DNA of 11,733 bases from an uncultured Clostridia bacterium (GTDB taxonomy: Bacteria; Bacillota; Clostridia; TANB77; CAG-508): contig CAKPGC010000022.1 of the NCBI GenBank assembly GCA_934154445.1, forward strand, positions 1 to 11,733, given 5' to 3'. Below the pieces are notes generated by a model. It was not told the DNA's origin and ran no database searches. It was given only the letters and a program-made list of their open reading frames with translations. Made by a program: the position numbers and the translations under genes. This document shows positions 6,731 through 11,733 of the stretch, one piece after another; position 1 is the first letter of the stretch; every line of letters starts with the position of its first letter.

Positions 6731-7823
6731 TTCCTATCTCTTCAATATATCCTGATGTTTTTTTGGTATACATATCATCAGTAATTGATTGATACTTTTC
6801 ACCCTTATAATCATCTGTAAAGCCATTATATGCTTTATATATTTCTCCAGTATCAGTATCATAAACTCTTTCATATCCAAGTGTTGCATCACTTTGTTTT
6901 TGACTCATTATATCAAAACTAGTGTTTCTTTTTTCCCAAGAATCCATTATTCCATCTGTAATCTGATTACAAATATTTCTAACATTTTGGAAGTTTTTCA
7001 TTTCTGCATCTTGTTGATTATTAAAACTATTAATAAAAGTATCAGTAAATTCTAGTGAGGATGATATAGTTGTTAAAGTTTCTTGCCAATTTATAAGTTC
7101 ATCTTTTGGTGCTGTAACAAAAATTGCATCATATACATTTAAATAGTATATGTCTATTTGTTTTCCCGAAATTACATTTTCTGGAACATAATATGGACCT
7201 GGATCATATACATACGCTGTAAATATGCCTTCTGCATCTTTTCCTTCGGCGTCTTTAAATGATGCTCTTAATATATCTCCACCTACTACTCCTGTACCTA
7301 ATTTTTCAATAACAGTAAAATCTGTTAAAGTTGGAAAAGTGAAAGTTGCATTGTTATTCAAAGTTCCTAGGTCATTAAATATTTTATAAAATCCTTCTGT
7401 ATTTTTATCTGCTATTACTGAAGTCTTTGCAAAAATACTATTTGGATAATATCTTTTTTGGAAAGCTTTAGCTTCTTCAGATTTATTATATCCTTCTGTT
7501 TTTAAATTAAAGAAAAATTGATAAGTAGGTCTTTGTGGGTTATATGCTTTAATTGTATAATGAATATAATCTCCTAAAACATCTACTTTCCATCCTTCTG
7601 GTATTTTCATTTTAACTAAACCATTATCAAAGTCAGTATATTTAATTGCTGCTGTTTCACTTTCTCTTATTTTTACATTTTCTTCTTTATTATTACTTTT
7701 TATTTTTATCACCCCATCACTGCTTTTATTCCCTTTTATAAACATTACTCCAAGGATAGCAACAATTATTATTAATACAATAGCTATTATTATCCATATT
7801 TTGCTTTTTTTTGTTTCTTGCAT
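6726..7823 (-). CDS. Membrane-anchored extracellular protein, function unknown
   Basis: This 365-residue protein begins with a short cytoplasmic segment (MQETKKSK), then one strong hydrophobic helix at about residues 9-29, then a long polar region expected outside the cell. The stretch around residues 61-100 (FDNGLVKMKIPEGWKV) resembles the start of PsbP/Mog1-like folds. The C-terminal part has ATLGYERVYDTDTGEIYKAY, a motif I recall from uncharacterised clostridial proteins. No catalytic motif or wall-sorting signal is visible. A GGGGGA box precedes the ATG. It starts 15 bases after the sortase stop and its end overlaps the terminator, so it is the last gene of the surface-protein/sortase operon. 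A role in wall or surface assembly follows only from that context. Confidence 0.8.
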   Translation of the reverse strand: MQETKKSKIWIIIAIVLIIIVAILGVMFIKGNKSSDGVIKIKSNNKEENVKIRESETAAIKYTDFDNGLVKMKIPEGWKVDVLGDYIHYTIKAYNPQRPTYQFFFNLKTEGYNKSEEAKAFQKRYYPNSIFAKTSVIADKNTEGFYKIFNDLGTLNNNATFTFPTLTDFTVIEKLGTGVVGGDILRASFKDAEGKDAEGIFTAYVYDPGPYYVPENVISGKQIDIYYLNVYDAIFVTAPKDELINWQETLTTISSSLEFTDTFINSFNNQQDAEMKNFQNVRNICNQITDGIMDSWEKRNTSFDIMSQKQSDATLGYERVYDTDTGEIYKAYNGFTDDYKGEKYQSITDDMYTKKTSGYIEEIGK

Positions 7824-7838
7824 AATATGTTTCCCCCT

Positions 7839-8600
7839 TTATATTTTTTTAGCATGTAAGACTACTCTATATTTATTGTTGTTCGCACAAGTTGATAATG
7901 TTAAAATAGTATCATTTTTTGTAACATCTGTGTCAAATGTTTTAATACTTCTAGTTTTTATAGTCTTTATAAATTGTTCAAATTCATTATCATTAGCAAA
8001 TTCTGTTTTTATATAATAATCTTCACTTTCTATTTTATAAATTGAAAAAACTTTATAAATACAATGCTCATTTTCTGTATCTAATATGATATTAGTGTTT
8101 TCTTCATTATCATACCAGTTAGAGTTTAGAATATTTTTCAAGCTTCCAAACATTGAGTCATCTCTCATATTATGCCCATAAATTATTATATTTTTATCTG
8201 AATTATCAAACTTATTTCTGTAATCAGCGAAAATCCATCCTGCTGAATTTTTATTCTTGTCAAAACTGTGATTTAAGTAAAAGTTATTATTGCTAGTTTT
8301 TACAACAGGATATTCAATATTTGTATTATTTACCTTAATCCATGCAATAGTCTCATTATTTTGTTCTTTTAATTTATTAAAATCTACTGTATATTCTTCC
8401 TTTTTTTCATTTTCAGCTTTATTTTCTTCTTCGATTATTACCGTACTTTTTATTTGTTCTACAATTTTGTTATTATTAGTCTTATCTTTGTACCATTTAA
8501 AAATTTTTATTCCAGAATATATCAATACAAAAAATAAAATCATATATATAACAATATTTAAAATTACTTTTTTATATTTTTTATTCTTCTTTCTTCCCAT
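7839..8600 (-). CDS. srtB: Class B sortase
   Basis: Sortases are membrane-bound cysteine transpeptidases that cut a C-terminal sorting motif and attach the protein to peptidoglycan. This 253-residue protein has a basic N-terminus and a membrane helix at about residues 11-32, followed by the extracellular catalytic domain. The triad is visible: His143 in IIYGHNM, Cys238 in LTLSTCAN and Arg245 in KYRVVLHA. IEYPVVKTSNNNFYLNHSF (95-113), AGWIFADYRN (120-129) and FGSLKNI (151-157) are the class B form. The start at 8600 follows an AGGA box about 10 bases upstream, weaker than its neighbours. It lies directly downstream of a protein ending in NPKTG, its probable substrate, with a hairpin between them. 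Sortase identity is secure; class B is very likely. Confidence 0.94.
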   Translation of the reverse strand: MGRKKNKKYKKVILNIVIYMILFFVLIYSGIKIFKWYKDKTNNNKIVEQIKSTVIIEEENKAENEKKEEYTVDFNKLKEQNNETIAWIKVNNTNIEYPVVKTSNNNFYLNHSFDKNKNSAGWIFADYRNKFDNSDKNIIIYGHNMRDDSMFGSLKNILNSNWYDNEENTNIILDTENEHCIYKVFSIYKIESEDYYIKTEFANDNEFEQFIKTIKTRSIKTFDTDVTKNDTILTLSTCANNNKYRVVLHAKKI

Positions 8601-8623
8601 TACTTAAACTGTCCTTTCGTACC

Positions 8624-8653
8624 AAAGACTAGCTAATACTCTAGCTAGTCTTT
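8624..8653 (-). other. Hairpin between the NPKTG protein gene and the sortase gene
   Basis: A perfect 12-base inverted repeat (AAAGACTAGCTA at 8624-8635, complement at 8642-8653) has a 6-base loop. On the minus strand it is followed by GGTACG rather than a U-run, so it does not look like a full terminator. It could partly end transcription or protect the upstream mRNA 3' end, giving more surface protein than sortase. Confidence 0.6.
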
Positions 8654-8676
8654 ACATATCTTGTTGTACTATTCGC

Positions 8677-9777
8677 TTATTTTTTTCTTTTTACTATTGT
8701 TAATGTACCAATGGTTGCTATAGAAGTTACAAATAACATTACACTTGTTATAATATTATCTCCTGTTTTAGGATTTATTGTGTTATTTTCTATTGTTTCA
8801 TTTTTTGCTAATTCATTATCTTTCAATGATGAATTAGTTGTTTTATCAGAATCATCTATTATTGTTTCTGGTACATTTGAAATATTTTGGCTTTTAGTTA
8901 CTTCTATAATATATTTTGTAGCAGGCACAACTTCAAATTCTGCTCTATCTGTTGTTTCAGCTGGTAAAGTCATATTAGTTCCATTTATTGTTACACTCCC
9001 TATATTTCCATCACCCAAAGCAAGTCTTATTGTAATTTTATTTTTAGTATTTCCTGTTGTATAACCTTTTGCGGTACTTGTTACATTTGCTGATTCTGTT
9101 CCTACTCTTGTTCCATTTAATGATATTTCCATTCCCAAACCATTATACGTTCCCTCTATTTCAATATCATAAGTAGGTATTGCAATTAAATTCAACTTAC
9201 ATTTGAAAAAATATCTTGAATAGTAATCATCTCTTATTTCGTTAATTGTAACTGATCCACTAGAAGAGTAATCAATATCATCAGGATCTCCTACAATAGT
9301 TGTTCCTGATTCATAATCTGTTCCTGTATATGTAAGCTTAGATCCTGTATATTTTGTGTACATAAAATCTAGATTGTAAGATTTGTTTTTATCCAAATTT
9401 ATTAATGTCATTATTGCTTTATTCTCAGCTTCATTCCCAACTATTTTCATAACGGCTTCAGAAGCATTTTCCGTTTCACAAAGACTTGTTTTTTCACCAT
9501 CAACAATTTTATAATATACCGTTTTCTCTAAATCTGCTAATGAACTCAACCCTTTTGAAAGATTATCTTCTTTTGTGAAATCTATAATATAATCCTTATC
9601 TTTTTCCAAAGTAATATCATCTGTCACTTGAAAATCTGTATAATTTTCTCTTACAACTGTATTTATTGTTACACCTGAACCTCCTGTAATATCTGTAACT
9701 CCTGCATATATATAACCATTAGATAAAATAATTAGTGTCATTATTAAAATAGCATATATTCTTTTCGTATTTTTCAT
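8677..9777 (-). CDS. Sortase-anchored surface protein with NPKTG sorting signal
   Basis: This 366-residue protein starts with a Sec-type signal peptide (MKNTKRIYAILIMTLIILSN, likely cleaved after YIYA near residue 25). It ends with a complete wall-sorting signal: NPKTG at 335-339, a hydrophobic stretch at about 344-361 and the tail KRKK. The middle is Thr/Ser/Asn-rich with beta-strand-like segments and no recognised enzyme motif. Residues about 200-300 include repeated Asn-Gly-Thr and VTING patterns typical of surface beta domains. A Ser/Asn/Glu-rich stalk precedes the sorting motif. NPKTG resembles the NPxTx-type motifs used by class B sortases, and a sortase B is encoded next. The ATG at 9777 has an AAAGGAGG box, with a promoter at 9808-9816. 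Adhesin or structural roles are plausible but not shown. Confidence 0.88.
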   Translation of the reverse strand: MKNTKRIYAILIMTLIILSNGYIYAGVTDITGGSGVTINTVVRENYTDFQVTDDITLEKDKDYIIDFTKEDNLSKGLSSLADLEKTVYYKIVDGEKTSLCETENASEAVMKIVGNEAENKAIMTLINLDKNKSYNLDFMYTKYTGSKLTYTGTDYESGTTIVGDPDDIDYSSSGSVTINEIRDDYYSRYFFKCKLNLIAIPTYDIEIEGTYNGLGMEISLNGTRVGTESANVTSTAKGYTTGNTKNKITIRLALGDGNIGSVTINGTNMTLPAETTDRAEFEVVPATKYIIEVTKSQNISNVPETIIDDSDKTTNSSLKDNELAKNETIENNTINPKTGDNIITSVMLFVTSIATIGTLTIVKRKK

Positions 9778-9807
9778 TTATTTTCCTCCTTTCTTCAATT
9801 TTTTCTT

Positions 9808-9816
9808 ATTTTACCA
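9808..9816 (-). promoter_or_regulatory. Extended -10 promoter for the surface-protein/sortase operon
   Basis: The minus strand reads TATGGTAAAAT, an extended -10 (TG, one base, TAAAAT with the hexamer at 9808-9813). No good -35 lies 17 bases upstream, which extended -10 promoters can tolerate. The start would fall near 9801, leaving a leader of about 24 bases containing the AAAGGAGG box. Confidence 0.55.
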
Positions 9817-9841
9817 TATAGTAATATATATTTTTTTAGAG

Positions 9842-9870
9842 TTGCCAAAATTTCAATGACAATTCGGCAA
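9842..9870. promoter_or_regulatory. Dyad in the divergent intergenic region, possible operator
   Basis: TTGCC at 9842-9846 and GGCAA at 9866-9870 form the arms of an imperfect 29-base palindrome, with 22 of 29 positions symmetric. It ends one base before the -35 of the HTH gene promoter and about 25 bases upstream of the divergent extended -10. That placement suits an operator for the adjacent HTH protein, but no binding evidence exists. Confidence 0.45.
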
Positions 9871-9899
9871 TTGTTTTTTCTATTTTTTCATGATATATT
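9871..9899 (+). promoter_or_regulatory. Promoter of the double-HTH gene
   Basis: A -35 TTGTTT (9871-9876), a 17-base spacer and a -10 TATATT (9894-9899) preceded by TGA in extended -10 position. The start near 9906 lies downstream of the first in-frame ATG (9890), which rules that ATG out as the translation start. Confidence 0.65.
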
Positions 9900-9934
9900 A
9901 TAATAAATTCAAATTATTGATATGGAGGTTTTTT

Positions 9935-11662
9935 ATGACTTTTACTGAACAATTAAATGAGTATATAAAACAAATTGACTGCTCTTCTAAAGAACTTGTG
10001 GTTGCTTCTAAATTAACAAGTTCTGCTATTAGTCGTTATCGTAGAGGAGAAAGAAATCCAAGTATTAAAAGTAAACAATTGGCTCAACTTGCAGATGGTT
10101 TATATAAACTTTTTAATGATAAAAATATAAATATAACAAGAGATGAAATTTATACCACTTTGTCTAATACTTTAAATGATATTGCAATTGATTTTGAACA
10201 ATTGAGTAAGAATTTTAATGAACTCGTTACAACATTAAATATTAATATGTCTGAATTATCTCGTTCTAGCAACTATGATTCTTCATTGCTTTCTAAAATC
10301 CGTACCGGGTCTAGAAATCCATCTAACCCTAAAGATTTTGTTGAAAATGTATGTAGTTTCATTGTTAAAAAATATAAAACTGAAAATGACAAAAAAGCTA
10401 TCGCACTTCTTATTGGTTCTGATTTGGAAAACTTAAAAGATAACATGAACTATTTTAACGAATTACTAAATTGGTTCTCTACGAATTCTTCTGAATCTCA
10501 TAATTATATAAACGACTTTTTAACAAATTTAGATGAATTCGATCTAAATCAATATATAAAAGCCATACATTTTGATAAAATGAAAGTACCTTTTGTCCCT
10601 TTTTATAAAGCTATTCCCAAAACCTACTATGGTATAGAAGAAATGAAGAAAGGAGAATTAGATTTTTTTAAAGCTACTGTTCTTTCAAAGAATAATGATT
10701 CAATTTTTATGTGTAGTGATATGCCTATGGAAGATATGGCACAAGATACTGAATTCGGTAAAAAGTGGATGTTCGCTATTGCAATGACTTTAAAAAGAGG
10801 CTTTCATTTAAACATTATTCATAATCTTGACAGACCATTTAATGAGATGATGTTAGGTTTAGAAAGTTGGCTTCCAATTTATATGACAGGACAAGTTTCT
10901 CCATATTTCTTAAAGGGATTACAAGATAATATATATTGCCATTTTAATTATGTATCTGGAACTGTTGCTCTTTTCGGCGAATGCATTAATGGACATCATG
11001 ATAAAGGTAAGTACACTTTGACTACTAATAAAACCGATTTATCATATTATAAAACAAAAGCAGAGTGTTTATTAAGCAAAGCTACTCCACTTATGGAAAT
11101 TTATAGAGCTGAAAATAAAAATTCATTTGATTCTTTTATGGCATCAAGTGCCAATATAAATGGAAGTCGTCGAAGGATTTTATCTTCTCTTCCTATACAT
11201 ACTATATCTGATGAATTACTTATAAAAATCTTAAAACGAAATAACGTTGCTAATAGCGATATTGAATTTATAAAATTATCAATACACAATCAAAGAAAAC
11301 TGATTGATAGTATATTAACAACAAATATATTCGAAGATGAAATATTAGAACTTTCAAAAGAGGAGTTTGAAAAATCTCCACATTCGCTTTTTCTTGCTGA
11401 TAGCTTTTATGATAATGAAATTCATTATACCTATGAGGAATATTTAAAGCATTTGGAATTAACAAAAGAATATGAAAAAAATACTGCTAATTATAAATTA
11501 ACTTTTAATCTTAATCATACATTTAGAAATATACAAATTTCAATTTTAGATAAACATTGGGTAATGGTATCAAAAAACAAAAGTCCTTCTATTCATTTTG
11601 TAATACATCATCCTAAACTACGAAATGCAATTGAAAATTTCATTCCTCCTGTTGTTGAATAA
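9935..11662 (+). CDS. Large protein with two N-terminal HTH-like segments, probable transcription regulator
   Basis: The ATG at 9935 is chosen because GGAGG lies 6 bases upstream; an earlier in-frame ATG at 9890 sits inside the promoter. The product has 575 residues. Residues 3-54 look like an XRE-type helix-turn-helix (SKELVVASKLTSSAISRYRR), and about 94-145 form a second related segment (MSELSRSSNYDSSLLSKIRT). Both end in an Arg-Asn-Pro-Ser motif, which suggests duplication. The remaining 400 or so residues are a large domain I cannot assign, with a conserved-looking centre (LKRGFHLNIIHNLDRPF, then MMLGLESWLPIYMTGQ). I recall similar uncharacterised proteins from Lachnospiraceae-like bacteria. 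No membrane segment or catalytic signature is evident. It is transcribed divergently from the sortase module, with a dyad between them, so it may control that operon or itself. Confidence 0.8.
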   Translation: MTFTEQLNEYIKQIDCSSKELVVASKLTSSAISRYRRGERNPSIKSKQLAQLADGLYKLFNDKNINITRDEIYTTLSNTLNDIAIDFEQLSKNFNELVTTLNINMSELSRSSNYDSSLLSKIRTGSRNPSNPKDFVENVCSFIVKKYKTENDKKAIALLIGSDLENLKDNMNYFNELLNWFSTNSSESHNYINDFLTNLDEFDLNQYIKAIHFDKMKVPFVPFYKAIPKTYYGIEEMKKGELDFFKATVLSKNNDSIFMCSDMPMEDMAQDTEFGKKWMFAIAMTLKRGFHLNIIHNLDRPFNEMMLGLESWLPIYMTGQVSPYFLKGLQDNIYCHFNYVSGTVALFGECINGHHDKGKYTLTTNKTDLSYYKTKAECLLSKATPLMEIYRAENKNSFDSFMASSANINGSRRRILSSLPIHTISDELLIKILKRNNVANSDIEFIKLSIHNQRKLIDSILTTNIFEDEILELSKEEFEKSPHSLFLADSFYDNEIHYTYEEYLKHLELTKEYEKNTANYKLTFNLNHTFRNIQISILDKHWVMVSKNKSPSIHFVIHHPKLRNAIENFIPPVVE

Positions 11663-11663
11663 T

Positions 11664-11688
11664 AACCACCCGTGAAACGGGTGGTTTT
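11664..11688 (+). terminator. Hairpin directly after the double-HTH gene
   Basis: A perfect 10-base inverted repeat (AACCACCCGT at 11664-11673, complement at 11677-11686) with a GAA loop starts two bases after the stop codon. It is followed by only TTAA, so the U-tract is short. It may be the gene's terminator, or the first of the hairpin series described at 11692-11733. Confidence 0.6.
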
Positions 11689-11691
11689 AAC

Positions 11692-11733
11692 ATGCCCTAT
11701 AAGGGCATATAACATTGCAGCACCTTAAGGTGC
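11692..11733. repeat. Two further short hairpins at the right edge, possible mobile-element end
   Basis: ATGCCCT (11692-11698) pairs with AGGGCAT (11702-11708) around a 3-base loop, and GCACC (11720-11724) pairs with GGTGC (11729-11733) around TTAA. With the hairpin at 11664-11686, three GC-rich stems lie within 70 bases of otherwise AT-rich DNA. Hairpin clusters like this occur at ends of IS200/IS605-type elements and in structured RNA leaders. The window stops before any transposase could be seen. Confidence 0.4.

Noticed and set aside
9890..9934. Upstream in-frame ATG of the double-HTH gene
   Set aside because: It overlaps the -10 region and precedes the predicted transcript start; the ATG at 9935 has a proper GGAGG box.

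Overview
The window is strongly AT-rich, with AGGAGG-type ribosome binding sites, TTGACA/TATAAT-like promoters, a class B sortase with an NPKTG-anchored surface protein, and an RNase E/G gene next to pth. This fits a low-GC Firmicute, most likely an anaerobic Clostridia-like (gut-type) bacterium. The assignment is inferred from gene content and composition; there is no rRNA marker.

Layout. (1) Positions 1-2940, minus strand: a coiled-coil protein with a very acidic tail, then pth, then the N-terminal 262 codons of an RNase E/G gene that runs off the left edge. All three sit behind one good promoter at 2981-3009. (2) Positions 3011-4349, minus strand: a secreted SH3b-CAP protein and a serine O-acetyltransferase (cysE), both interrupted by +1 frameshifts. 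(3) Positions 4511-6673, minus strand: promoter, HAD/NT5C-like phosphatase, NOL1/NOP2/Sun RNA m5C methyltransferase, RusA-like resolvase, terminator. (4) Positions 6690-9777, minus strand: a cell-surface module of NPKTG surface protein, sortase B and a membrane-anchored protein of unknown function, closed by a terminator. (5) Positions 9842-11733, plus strand: a divergently transcribed 575-residue protein with two N-terminal HTH-like segments, followed by three consecutive hairpins at the right edge.

Main observation. The coding sequence read here (about 3,590 codons) contains exactly three in-frame CGG codons. All three lie exactly where cysE (two sites) and the SH3b-CAP gene (one site) need a +1 frameshift. 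At each site, skipping the C of CGG gives a GGN glycine codon and restores an intact, well-conserved protein: GETTTIG and GIPGKIVRK-stop in cysE, and a Ser/Gly linker leading into the CAP domain. Every other CGG on a coding strand lies out of frame. This suggests that CGG is not read as arginine in this organism and is bypassed by +1 decoding to glycine (C-GGN). That would resemble the frameshifting at every AGG codon described for Perkinsus mitochondrial cox1. The main alternatives are local pseudogenes or sequence error. No gene-free stretch exceeds 300 bases.
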